Shown piece after piece: positions 1 to 9,097 of a DNA stretch of 64,000 nt (its first letter is position 1; every line of letters starts with the position of its first letter). The position numbers were made by a program, and so were the translations under genes. Source of the DNA: Candidatus Obscuribacterales bacterium (GTDB lineage: Bacteria; Cyanobacteriota; Vampirovibrionia; Obscuribacterales; Obscuribacteraceae); NCBI GenBank assembly GCA_021732025.1, contig JAKFVU010000077.1, positions 1-64,000 of the forward strand, written 5' to 3'. The notes under the pieces are model-generated. The model was not told the origin of the DNA, made no database searches, and saw only the letters and a list, made by a program, of their open reading frames with translations.

Positions 1-488
1 CCAATCATCAACGGGGCAGAGCTTGGCTCTGCCTTGTGTCCTTGGGGATGGCTAATTATTTCTTTGGCAATGGCATCGACGATAACTTCTAGTGGTGCCT
101 TGCTGTGAAATTGTCGCTCTGACATGGCCGCATTTGACCACATGCCGTCCTCACCAAATCCGGTGGCATAGATTTTGATGTAGCGTGCCCCTTTATGAAT
201 GGTGAATAGCACTGCTTGCTTTTCGAAGGCTGCCCATGAGTTCAAGTGCAGAGCTTCTAAGATCTGCGAACCAGGCTCTAGGTCGCCGTCTGGGGTAGAG
301 ACAACCGCCATTTCGCGGTTCAAGGCTTTGTAAATTTGGCTCTTCCATTGGTCGACTTGGTGCAAGTCGTAAATCAATAGCGGTTCGCCTTCGACAAACA
401 CTCCAGCTTCGGTCTCTGCCACCGTGGGCAGTAGCACGCTCTTGCTTGTCCCAGCTGGGCCGTAGAGATAGACTTTGATCATATTCAT
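1..488 (-). CDS. hypothetical protein, 3' part truncated by window edge (MNMIKVYLYGPAGTSKSVLLPTVAETEAGVFVEGEPLLIYDLHQVDQWKSQIYKALNRE...)
   Basis: Open reading frame on the minus strand from ATG at 488 to the window edge without stop; starts 7 nt after the lysS stop, same strand; not in the ORF track because it is truncated. Confidence 0.6.
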   Translation of the reverse strand, partial: MNMIKVYLYGPAGTSKSVLLPTVAETEAGVFVEGEPLLIYDLHQVDQWKSQIYKALNREMAVVSTPDGDLEPGSQILEALHLNSWAAFEKQAVLFTIHKGARYIKIYATGFGEDGMWSNAAMSERQFHSKAPLEVIVDAIAKEIISHPQGHKAEPSSAPLMI

Positions 489-494
489 AATTTA

Positions 495-2105
495 CTAGCC
501 CTCCTGGCTTGCTGCCACAGCGGCATCTACTTTAGGTTTCGCTTCGGGCTTCGCTTCTGGTTTCCCTTCGGGTTTCCCTTCTGGTTTCATAGTCGGGAAA
601 GCAATGACATCGCGTATTGATGCCGAATCGGTGAGCAGCATGACCAAACGATCGATACCAATACCGATACCCATAGTAGGCGGCATGCCGTATTCCATGG
701 CCATTATAAAATCGAGGTCTAGCGGCATGGCTTCAACATCACCGGCGGCTTTCTTGCGGCCTTGTTCTTCTAGACGAGTTCTTTGATCGTGGGGATCAGT
801 TAACTCTGAATAGCCATTGGCTAATTCGCGACCAAAGACAAAGAGTTCGAAACGCTCTACTTCACCGGGGTTTTCTCTATGTGCTTTCGTTAGTGGTGAT
901 ATTTCTACTGGATAGTCAATGATAAAGGTCGGTTGCATCAAAGTATGCTCGGCCTTGTCTTCAAATATGGCGTTGATGACACCACCCCTGGTGTCTTGTT
1001 TGTCTAGCCTAACCCCGAGCTTAATAGCTGCAGCTTTGGCTTCTTCGAAATCTTTCAGTGTTGAAACATCAAGGCCAGTAGCTTCTTTGATAGCGTCATT
1101 CATGCGCAAACGACGGAATGGTTTGCTAAAGGAAATCGCCTCACCCTGATAGCTGAAGTCTGCTGTTTGTAGAACATTTTCAGCGATGTGGCGCAGCATT
1201 GACTCGGTGAAAGTCATAAGCTCATTGTAATCGCCGTAAGCACAGTACATTTCCATCATGGTGAATTCAGGATTGTGTCGAGTGCTCATGCCTTCATTGC
1301 GGAAGATGCGACCGATTTCATAGACTCTTTCCATGCCGCCAATGATCATGCGTTTTAGGTGAAGTTCAGTGGCTATGCGCAAATAAAGGTCGATGCCTAG
1401 AGTGTTGTGATGAGTGATGAAAGGCCGAGCATCAGCGCCACCGGCTTCGACTTGCAAAGTTGGTGTTTCAACTTCTAGATAGCCGTGGCTGTCAAGAAAA
1501 TTGCGCATATGACGAATCGTGAGGGAGCGCTTGCGCAGATTTTCGCGCACAGCTGGATTCATAATCATGTCGACGTAGCGGTGGCGGTAGCGCGCTTCTA
1601 CATCAGTAAAGCCTTCCCAGCTGTCGGGCAATGGCAAGAGTGATTTCGACAATATTTGCCAGTCGGTAACTTTGACTGAAAGTTCACCTTGCGAGGTGCG
1701 GCGAATGGTACCGGTAGCGCCAATATAGTCGCCTTTGTCAAGGAGCTTTAGTCGGGCCTGTTTTTCTTCACCAAGAAACTCTTTGTGGCAGAAAAGCTGA
1801 ATTTTACCTGAGTCATCGAAGACATCAACGAACATCCAGGTATTGCGGCTATTCATGATGCGGCCACAGACGTGGACAACGTCTTCGGTCTCTATGCCAA
1901 CGGCAAGGTCTTTATATTTTTCTTGTAGTTCGGCAGCCTTGTGGCTGCGCTCATATTTATACGGATATGGATTAATGCCCTGCTCTTTCAAGGCCGTCAA
2001 TTTGTTCAAGCGATCGGTTTTAAGTTTGCTGGCGGCTTCTGCTGCAGCGGCTGCTTTCTTGGCTTGTGCTGCTAGAGCTTTGGGTGACTCGTTATTGCCA
2101 GACAT
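495..2105 (-). CDS. lysS: lysyl-tRNA synthetase (class II) with Ala/Lys-rich N-terminus and PEGK/PEAK-repeat C-terminal tail
   Basis: Class II LysRS motifs (RYRHRYVDMI, FLEVETPTLQVEAGGADARPFITHHN, RIFRNEGMSTRHNPEFTMMEMY, GIGIGIDRLVMLLT). Confidence 0.96.
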   Translation of the reverse strand: MSGNNESPKALAAQAKKAAAAAEAASKLKTDRLNKLTALKEQGINPYPYKYERSHKAAELQEKYKDLAVGIETEDVVHVCGRIMNSRNTWMFVDVFDDSGKIQLFCHKEFLGEEKQARLKLLDKGDYIGATGTIRRTSQGELSVKVTDWQILSKSLLPLPDSWEGFTDVEARYRHRYVDMIMNPAVRENLRKRSLTIRHMRNFLDSHGYLEVETPTLQVEAGGADARPFITHHNTLGIDLYLRIATELHLKRMIIGGMERVYEIGRIFRNEGMSTRHNPEFTMMEMYCAYGDYNELMTFTESMLRHIAENVLQTADFSYQGEAISFSKPFRRLRMNDAIKEATGLDVSTLKDFEEAKAAAIKLGVRLDKQDTRGGVINAIFEDKAEHTLMQPTFIIDYPVEISPLTKAHRENPGEVERFELFVFGRELANGYSELTDPHDQRTRLEEQGRKKAAGDVEAMPLDLDFIMAMEYGMPPTMGIGIGIDRLVMLLTDSASIRDVIAFPTMKPEGKPEGKPEAKPEAKPKVDAAVAASQEG

Positions 2106-2364
2106 CTTGATTTCGTATCCCCGAGAAACTACATATATACGCTTGGTACACTCAGCTCCCTATTTTAGTATTAAGTCGGCCGAGTACCGCTGCAATACTC
2201 TCGAATAGCTCAAATTTGTTACTGAAAGGGGCATCATCAGCGAGCTTGAGCAGTGTTATAATTGGTCCCTGTCAAATTTATAGTGCAGTGATGAAGTGTC
2301 CAATTGCTTGGTATCTTTCTCCTGCGCCTGGCGCAAGGATTCTGTTTTCGTTAAGAGGTAGTTC

Positions 2365-4962
2365 GTGGTGGTTGATTCAACAGGCAATGCGGGCGGTTCT
2401 GGTAATAGTGGTCAGAGAATAGTCTCGGTCGAACTACGCGACGAGATGAAGAAGTCTTTCATTGACTATGCCATGTCGGTTATCGTCAGCCGAGCTATTC
2501 CTGACGTGCGAGACGGTCTAAAGCCAGTTCACAGACGCATTATTTTCGGTATGCACGAGCTCAATCTGGCGCCCAATGAGAAGTTCAAGAAATCGGCTCG
2601 TGTGGTCGGCGATGTTATGGGTAAGTATCACCCTCACGGCGACTCATCAATCTATGAAGCCTTGGTTCGCATGGCGCAACCTTCGGCCAGTAGATATGTT
2701 CTGGTTAATGGTCACGGAAACTTCGGTGACCTAGACAACCCACCGGCTGCCATGCGCTATACCGAGTGTAAGTTGGCTCCTCTTGCCATGGAAACTCTTG
2801 AAGATATCGATGCTGAAACCATTGATATGCGCCCCAACTTCGACGAATCTTTGAAAGAGCCGTCGGTGTTGCCATCACGTGTGCCAATCCTCTTATTGAA
2901 TGGATCTTCTGGTATTGCTGTGGGTATGGCCACCAATATTCCTCCTCATAACTTGACTGAAGTTGTAAACGGCACAATCGCCAAAATTGACAATCCTGAA
3001 CTTACTTCGCGCGAATTGATGCAATGGATCAAGGGCCCCGATTTTCCAGGCGGTGGTTCAATTCTTGGAACCGATGGCATTGTCGAAGCTTTCACTACTG
3101 GTCGCGGCTCAATTCCTACTCGTGGTACTGCCACAATTGAGCAGATTCCAGGCTCAGGTGGCCGTCAGTCGAAGATGGCCATTGTTGTCACTGCACTTCC
3201 TTATATGGTTGGCCCAGAAGCTTTCACCAAGCGTGTGGCTGAGTTGGTGCGCGACGAGAAGCTCACTGGCATTTCAGATGTGAACGATGAAACTGATAGA
3301 TCTGGTATGCGTGTAGTAATCGAGCTGAAGCGCGATGCCAATGCTCAAGTTGTTCTCAACAATGTCTACAAATACACTCAGTTGCAGAGCTCCTTCCCTG
3401 TCAATACCTTGGCTCTGGTTAAGGGCAAACCGGTCACCTTAGAGTTGGCGGCGATGATTCAAGAATTCATCGAACACCGCATCGATGTGATTACAAGACG
3501 AACACGTTACTTCTTGCGCAAAGCTGAAGACCGCGCCCATATTGTTGAAGGCTATCTAAAAGCAATCAAGAATATCGACGAAGTCATTCGTTTGATTCGC
3601 GCTTCTGAAACAACAGAAAGTGCTCGTGCCGAATTGATGGCTAAGTTCGATCTGACTGAGCCGCAAGCAAATGCCATTCTTGAAATGCAATTGCGTCGTC
3701 TAACCGGATTGGAACGCGGCAAGTTAGAAAAAGAACTAGCCGAGCTTTTGGCTAAAATTGCTGACTACAAAGATATTCTTGCTAACCGCAAACGTATTGA
3801 TGAAATCATCAAACAAGAGTTGAGCGAAATTCGCGACAACTTTAAAGATGCTAACGGTCACAAAGATGAGCGCCGCACCATCATCGAATCGAGTGGATCT
3901 GACACTGAAATCACAGCTAAAGATCTAACACCAAACGAACCGATGGCTGTGTTTATCACTAAGCAAGACTACATCAAGCGTATTTCGCTCGATAGCTTCC
4001 GCAGGCAGCGCCGCAATACCCGCGGTGTAACCGGCGTGAAGACTCGTGATGAAGATGACTTGCAGCACTTCTTTGCTGCCAACATGCACGATAGATTATT
4101 GGTCTTCACCAACCGTGGTCAAATATTCCCACTCGAAGTTATGGATCTTCCTGAAGGTGGTCGCACCGCTCGTGGTCTAGCTCTGGTCAACTTGTTGCAA
4201 TTGCGTCCTGAAGAAACGGTCACCACCGTTATTCCTGTATCGAGCTTTGATCCCGACAGCTACTTGATCATGCTCACTCATCAGGCCTACATCAAGAAAG
4301 TGCAAATGTCAGAATTTGCCAACATCAGAAAAACAGGCATCATTGCTATCACCCTAAATGATGGTGATGAACTTGGTTGGGTAAGACCATCGGCTGGTAA
4401 GAGCGACATTATCATCGGTACTGGTGATGGTATGTGTATTCGCTACAGTGAAGAAGAATTGAGACCACTAGGCCGCTCGGCTCGCGGTGTGCGCGCCATT
4501 ACCTTGCGTGAAGGCGATCGTATTGTCGGCTTCGATGCCCTAGAGACCTTCGATGATACTTACTTGTTAGTGGTCACGAATGACGGCTTCGGCAAACGCA
4601 TCAGGCTAGAAGAGTTCAGACAGCAAGGCCGCGGTGGTATTGGTTTGATTGGTACCAAGTTCAAGAATGCTAGCTCAAGACTAGCAAGCTTGCGTGTAGT
4701 CAGACCGGGCGATGAGATGATCATTGCCACTGCCAATGGTGTTGTTGTTAGACAGCAAGCCGATGCAATCAGCATTCAAGGCCGCATGGCTACTGGCGTT
4801 AAGATGCAACAAGTGGGTGAGGACGATATGGTAGTTTCTGTTACCCCAGTGGTGGCAGCGATTGAACCAGCTGGTGATTCTGGCAGCGACAACGGCAGTG
4901 ACAATGACGCTGATGATGCCGAGGATGATGGCAAAGCCGAGACCAAGCCAGAAACAAAATAG
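2365..4962 (+). CDS. gyrA: DNA gyrase subunit A
   Basis: [58 protein letters not shown], catalytic Tyr in AMRYTE, CTD beta-pinwheel repeats with GyrA-box-like RQRRNTRG. Confidence 0.96.
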   Translation: MVVDSTGNAGGSGNSGQRIVSVELRDEMKKSFIDYAMSVIVSRAIPDVRDGLKPVHRRIIFGMHELNLAPNEKFKKSARVVGDVMGKYHPHGDSSIYEALVRMAQPSASRYVLVNGHGNFGDLDNPPAAMRYTECKLAPLAMETLEDIDAETIDMRPNFDESLKEPSVLPSRVPILLLNGSSGIAVGMATNIPPHNLTEVVNGTIAKIDNPELTSRELMQWIKGPDFPGGGSILGTDGIVEAFTTGRGSIPTRGTATIEQIPGSGGRQSKMAIVVTALPYMVGPEAFTKRVAELVRDEKLTGISDVNDETDRSGMRVVIELKRDANAQVVLNNVYKYTQLQSSFPVNTLALVKGKPVTLELAAMIQEFIEHRIDVITRRTRYFLRKAEDRAHIVEGYLKAIKNIDEVIRLIRASETTESARAELMAKFDLTEPQANAILEMQLRRLTGLERGKLEKELAELLAKIADYKDILANRKRIDEIIKQELSEIRDNFKDANGHKDERRTIIESSGSDTEITAKDLTPNEPMAVFITKQDYIKRISLDSFRRQRRNTRGVTGVKTRDEDDLQHFFAANMHDRLLVFTNRGQIFPLEVMDLPEGGRTARGLALVNLLQLRPEETVTTVIPVSSFDPDSYLIMLTHQAYIKKVQMSEFANIRKTGIIAITLNDGDELGWVRPSAGKSDIIIGTGDGMCIRYSEEELRPLGRSARGVRAITLREGDRIVGFDALETFDDTYLLVVTNDGFGKRIRLEEFRQQGRGGIGLIGTKFKNASSRLASLRVVRPGDEMIIATANGVVVRQQADAISIQGRMATGVKMQQVGEDDMVVSVTPVVAAIEPAGDSGSDNGSDNDADDAEDDGKAETKPETK

Positions 4963-4989
4963 TTCAAGATCAACAAGTCAGCTTAAGAA

Positions 4990-5026
4990 AAAAACGCTCA
5001 GAAGAAATTCTGAGCGTTTTGCTTTT
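4990..5026 (+). terminator. Rho-independent terminator of gyrA
   Basis: AAACGCTCAGAA-GAAA-TTCTGAGCGTTT perfect 12-bp stem followed by T-rich tract. Confidence 0.9.
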
Positions 5027-5044
5027 AGAGTTTGAATATTCAGA

Positions 5045-5329
5045 TCAAGACAGTAGATCTAGACATTGATCGACTGATTGACCGGTTTGCTTGCACTTCG
5101 ACAAACACCAGTTAATCGACATTTGCCGAGCTAGGGCCAGGGTGCCTTCTGAGGTAGCACGACCGCTAAAACATTTGCCGAGCAGTCTCTCTAGCTCTTG
5201 CTGATAGTCTTTAAGATTGGTTGGCAGACTCAAGACAAAGTTTCCGTCTTCAGCCACGGACAATAGTTCTTCTATGCCGTTTGAAGAAGCGGCAGAAAAA
5301 GAGGTGTAGCGGGTTTGCAATGTATTCAT
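5045..5329 (-). CDS. small hypothetical protein (about 94 aa)
   Basis: ORF track 5045..5374; internal ATG at 5329 preceded by AGGTG is the better start (MNTLQTRYTSFSAASSNG...). Confidence 0.5.
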   Translation of the reverse strand: MNTLQTRYTSFSAASSNGIEELLSVAEDGNFVLSLPTNLKDYQQELERLLGKCFSGRATSEGTLALARQMSINWCLSKCKQTGQSVDQCLDLLS

Positions 5330-5753
5330 GATGGTCACCTGGTCTTTACAATGGTTGGCGAAGCGAATCGCCATCGAGGTAATTCTTTCGGGCGTTTCCC
5401 TTAGACATACCTAAACTATATGCTAGTTATCATAACGTTACGACATGTTTTTTTACAAGCCGTAAAACCCGCAATATAGCGGCTTTTTTTCGGGCTTAAG
5501 TGGGACTTCCCCCTGAAAACCGGTCAAAAGAAGTCATATCCCCTAGTGTGATAGGGGAAAGCCTTATTTTCGCTGCAACTCCGTCACAATTGAAGCTGTA
5601 AATTGCCTTTACAAAACTATGCAATTTGCTTTTTCACTTTTGCCTGATGGTCGAAAGGCTAACCAGACTGGCCTTAAACCATATCTCTTGATGATTAAGA
5701 CCTCTTGACAACGGGTATGTATCTAGTTCATAGAGGCGTACGGAGCAGAATCA

Positions 5754-6245
5754 ATGCGGAAAGAGAAGCAATCGCTGATAACCAACCATGGAGCTGAAGC
5801 TAAGAGCGAGGCTGATGGCGAGATTTTGCAAGTGCGGCGGGTGGTGGCCGGCAATCCAAATACACCGAAGCAAGTATTAGAGCGCTTAGCTGAAGACAAA
5901 TCAGAAGCTATTCGTCGGGCCGTTGCCGAGAATCCTAGAACTCCAGTCGATATTCTCAAGAAGCTCGTTTTTGACACTGACTATGAAGTGCGTTTGGCTG
6001 TAGCAGAGAATGCTAATACCCCGGCCGACTGTCTTGCTCTCTTAGCCAGTGATGACAGTGCCGATGTTCGCTATGGTGTCGCTGAAAGCCCCCACATGCC
6101 TGAGCAAATACTGATTGATTTGGCTCATGACGACAACCCTTATATAAGGTGTCGAGCACTAAAGACACTGCAAATGATGGCTCCCGATTTACAAGCAAGG
6201 CTGAAGTTGCTGTTAACACCACCCGAACAGCAATTCGGAATTTGA
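5754..6245 (+). CDS. leucine-rich-repeat-variant (LRV) protein
   Basis: Four about 26-aa repeats: VAGNPNTPKQVLERLAEDKSEAIRRA / VAENPRTPVDILKKLVFDTDYEVRLA / VAENANTPADCLALLASDDSADVRYG / VAESPHMPEQILIDLAHDDNPYIRCRA. Confidence 0.8.
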   Translation: MRKEKQSLITNHGAEAKSEADGEILQVRRVVAGNPNTPKQVLERLAEDKSEAIRRAVAENPRTPVDILKKLVFDTDYEVRLAVAENANTPADCLALLASDDSADVRYGVAESPHMPEQILIDLAHDDNPYIRCRALKTLQMMAPDLQARLKLLLTPPEQQFGI

Positions 6246-6257
6246 GCTATAAGCAAC

Positions 6258-6290
6258 AAAAAAGACCGGTGATTGACCGGTCTTTTCTAT
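6258..6290. terminator. bidirectional terminator between LRV gene and response regulator
   Basis: AAAGACCGGT-GATTG-ACCGGTCTTT perfect 10-bp stem flanked by A and T tracts. Confidence 0.85.
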
Positions 6291-6317
6291 TACTGATTTT
6301 TTCGTATCTAGCGCTTA

Positions 6318-6992
6318 TTAGCGTGAAGGTTCTTCTTCTCTCAAGACGTAACCTTCGCCTCTTACGGTCTGAATTAGACGTTTAGATGTGGCGTCTTCTA
6401 ACTTAGAGCGCAAGTAACGGATATACACTTCAATAACGTTTGATTCGCCGATAAAGTCATAGCCCCAAACTTTGTCGAAAATAAATTCGCGGGAGAGAAC
6501 TTGTTCTGGATACTGCATGAACAGTCTCAATAGATCAAATTCTTTCGCTCTAAGATCAAGCTGGCGCTCGCCTCTCTTTACGACACGATTAAGCTGGTCC
6601 ATCCACAGATCGGCATATGTAAGAATGCCTTCTGCTGGTTTTCTCCGCATTACAGCTCTAATTCTGGCTAACAGCTCTTCGGTAGCAAACGGCTTAGTCA
6701 AATAGTCATCAGCGCCACTATCTAGGCCGCTAACGCGGTCTTGAACGCCATCTTTGGCGGTGAGCATAATCACTGGAACTTTCGACATAGCGCGTAAGCG
6801 CTTGCAAACTTCAATGCCATCGAGACCAGGCAACATCACGTCCAAAAGAACCAGTTCAGGCTGGTCTTTCTTGAAAAGATCAAGACCTTGATTGCCATCG
6901 TGAGCCACGGAAACTTGATAACCTTCATAGCCGAGCTCAAGTTCGATGAGACGCGCGATATTTACGTCGTCTTCAATGATCAGGATTTTCAA
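6318..6992 (-). CDS. OmpR-family DNA-binding response regulator (orphan in window)
   Basis: Receiver domain LKILIIEDD...LVLLDVMLPGLDGIEVC...VIMLTAKD...KPF plus winged helix (LDLRAKEFDLLRLFMQYPEQVLSREFIFDKVWGYD...VRGEGYVLR). TTG at 6992 preceded by GAGGT preferred over ATG at 7019. Confidence 0.92.
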   Translation of the reverse strand: MKILIIEDDVNIARLIELELGYEGYQVSVAHDGNQGLDLFKKDQPELVLLDVMLPGLDGIEVCKRLRAMSKVPVIMLTAKDGVQDRVSGLDSGADDYLTKPFATEELLARIRAVMRRKPAEGILTYADLWMDQLNRVVKRGERQLDLRAKEFDLLRLFMQYPEQVLSREFIFDKVWGYDFIGESNVIEVYIRYLRSKLEDATSKRLIQTVRGEGYVLREEEPSR

Positions 6993-7034
6993 AGGACATA
7001 CCTCGCATGCATTCGTCACGGTTAATATTAACCC

Positions 7035-8684
7035 TTGTTCAATATGTCATGGTCTAATGTTTTTGTCCAACTTTTTAGATTCGTTACATGCAACGTTCAA
7101 AGCCAAGCAGGGTCTGACATAGACAGCACGAAGCCAACTCTTTATCCCTTTGATTCTCAAGCGCTGACACAACTGGCGGTGGGTTCGTCTGTATTTATTG
7201 CCTTTGTATTGGCAATCACAGATGTCATTCCTCTTATACCGAATGCAACTTCAGTTATCGGTCTGGTTTTGCGCGTGGTGGGCGACTGGATTATTGTGGC
7301 CGTCATATGGTTTTTGGGATTTTTGGCCATTACCCAAACGCTCAAATTTATCAGCCGTGGCGTATGGATAAGCGAAAAAGGCATCAAACTTTCGCGCTTT
7401 GACCGGGTGGTGCCATGGACATCGATAAGGGCCGTGGCCGTCGAGCCCAATTTTTTCTTCACTAAGTTGTTTGGGCTCAAGCACACAGCTAGACGTCTTA
7501 CTATTCTTTTTCATTTTGAAGTTAAGAACAAACTACTTTCTAGTTTGCTTTTTCCTAATTACATCCCATCCTTTTTCTTTAGCAAAGCAACTTTCGATCA
7601 ACTGGTGAAAGATGTCTTTGCCAAAAGTGGTGCCCTACCCAATAGAACATTGCCAGATGATTTGCCATATGAGTACGCAGTTGTCGCAGCTGCTGCTTCT
7701 GCAGATGCATTTGAAATTGAAAATTGGAAGCATTTGCGCAAAACCTACGGCTGGTTGAACAAGCAAAAAATTCTTGTCACTGGCGTAATTTTAGTTAGCC
7801 TAGTCGTCTTTCTCGGTCGTAAGGCTATGGTTTACTATTGCTTTAACAGTGCAGGGAAAGCGGCAGCTGAAGCCAATTTTGAATTGGCTCGCGATTATTA
7901 TCAGTGGTCAGTCAAATTAGAACCAATGTTCGCTGCTGGCTGGAATGGCCTGGGGCAAGCCGAGTTTAGATTGGCAGAACAACGACGAGCCGACTTTAGT
8001 ACAGCTGTGCGCGATTGGCGCCGGGCAATATTTCTCAAGCTAGATTATGTTGAACCCCGGCTAAATATCGTGCGCGTTTGTCTCTATCGACGTGATTATG
8101 CCGAGGCTAGTCGCTTATTAGAGCACGCCCTCAAATTGGCACCATATGATGGTTTAGCCTTGTTGGAAAAAGCAGAATTAGATTTGGCTTTAGGTCAGTA
8201 CAGCCAAGCACAGAAAGATGCCAGGCTGCTGCTCAGCCAAGGTGTAAATGCAAGTCAAAATCCTGAATATGTCTTCAAAGCTAGATGTCTTCTAGCTCAG
8301 GCCAAATTAGCCCAAGGCGATGCTCTTGCTGCCCAGAAAGAAATTGAACAGTATTCATCAGAGCCGCAGTCATTCACTAAAGGTGAAGACGTCACTTATT
8401 TACTTATGACACGGGCGCAGATTCTTTTGGCTCTAAATCAATTAGAAGCGGCTGAGAGTCATATTCGCTTAGCTGTTCGTCGTCAACCATACAATCAAGA
8501 AGTGTTAGTGCAAGCTGCTTTGATCAGCCTTGCGCGCCATCAATTAGCCGATTGCAAATTTTTCTTAGAACGCGCCAAAGTCGTTAATTCAGCCCAGGCC
8601 GCCAACTCAAATACTAACCCCTGGTTGGCCACCATTGCTAGTCGCTTGGCGGCGGCGCAAGTAAAAGATGAGAAAGCTAGGTAA
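7035..8684 (+). CDS. membrane protein with N-terminal TM/PH-like region and C-terminal TPR domain
   Basis: N-terminal hydrophobic segments, GVWISEKGIKLSRFDRVVPWTSIRAVAVEP (bacterial PH-like appearance), third TM (KILVTGVILVSLVVFLG), then TPR-like repeats. Alternative ATG at 7044. Confidence 0.65.
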   Translation: MFNMSWSNVFVQLFRFVTCNVQSQAGSDIDSTKPTLYPFDSQALTQLAVGSSVFIAFVLAITDVIPLIPNATSVIGLVLRVVGDWIIVAVIWFLGFLAITQTLKFISRGVWISEKGIKLSRFDRVVPWTSIRAVAVEPNFFFTKLFGLKHTARRLTILFHFEVKNKLLSSLLFPNYIPSFFFSKATFDQLVKDVFAKSGALPNRTLPDDLPYEYAVVAAAASADAFEIENWKHLRKTYGWLNKQKILVTGVILVSLVVFLGRKAMVYYCFNSAGKAAAEANFELARDYYQWSVKLEPMFAAGWNGLGQAEFRLAEQRRADFSTAVRDWRRAIFLKLDYVEPRLNIVRVCLYRRDYAEASRLLEHALKLAPYDGLALLEKAELDLALGQYSQAQKDARLLLSQGVNASQNPEYVFKARCLLAQAKLAQGDALAAQKEIEQYSSEPQSFTKGEDVTYLLMTRAQILLALNQLEAAESHIRLAVRRQPYNQEVLVQAALISLARHQLADCKFFLERAKVVNSAQAANSNTNPWLATIASRLAAAQVKDEKAR

Positions 8685-8697
8685 GAAGGAGTGATCG

Positions 8698-9093
8698 ATG
8701 TCTAGGACCTTAACCATTGGCGAAGAAGCTCCCGGTGGCGGTGCTAAGCGCTCGAGCCAAGTGCTCTTGCCCGAGCGGCTAACTGTGCGGCAATTGATAG
8801 GTGCATATGTCGATGCTCAGATTGCTCAGCAGCAATCTGCAGAGTTGGTGCATCAATCATTCTTTATTCCGACAGAAGACGAACTAATTCTCAATCAAAA
8901 GTCTCATTCAGTGCCAAAAAGTAAACCGCTCGACCGAGAGAAATTGCAGACTCGTGCTCTTTTGGCCTTTGAACAAAATCGATACTTTATCCTGATAGAC
9001 AATAACCAGGCCGAGAATCTAGATCAAGAGATTGTACTTACTTCTCAGTCGCAAGTGACATTCTTGAGATTGACACCGCTAGTTGGAGGATAG
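8698..9093 (+). CDS. putative ubiquitin/MoaD-like beta-grasp protein ending in Gly-Gly
   Basis: 131 aa; QVLLPERLTVRQLIGAYVDAQI...LQTRALLAFEQNRYFILIDNNQAENLDQEIVLTSQSQVTFLRLTPLVGG; strong SD (AAGAAGGAG); terminal -VGG. Confidence 0.6.
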   Translation: MSRTLTIGEEAPGGGAKRSSQVLLPERLTVRQLIGAYVDAQIAQQQSAELVHQSFFIPTEDELILNQKSHSVPKSKPLDREKLQTRALLAFEQNRYFILIDNNQAENLDQEIVLTSQSQVTFLRLTPLVGG

Positions 9094-9097
9094 TTCC

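Noticed and set aside
604-2208. Plus-strand ORFs 604..786, 919..1149, 1843..2208 opposite lysS
   Set aside because: Antisense to a confidently assigned gene; low-complexity shadow translations without SD or family signal.
2705-4976. Minus-strand ORFs within gyrA
   Set aside because: Shadow ORFs of gyrA; no recognisable domains.
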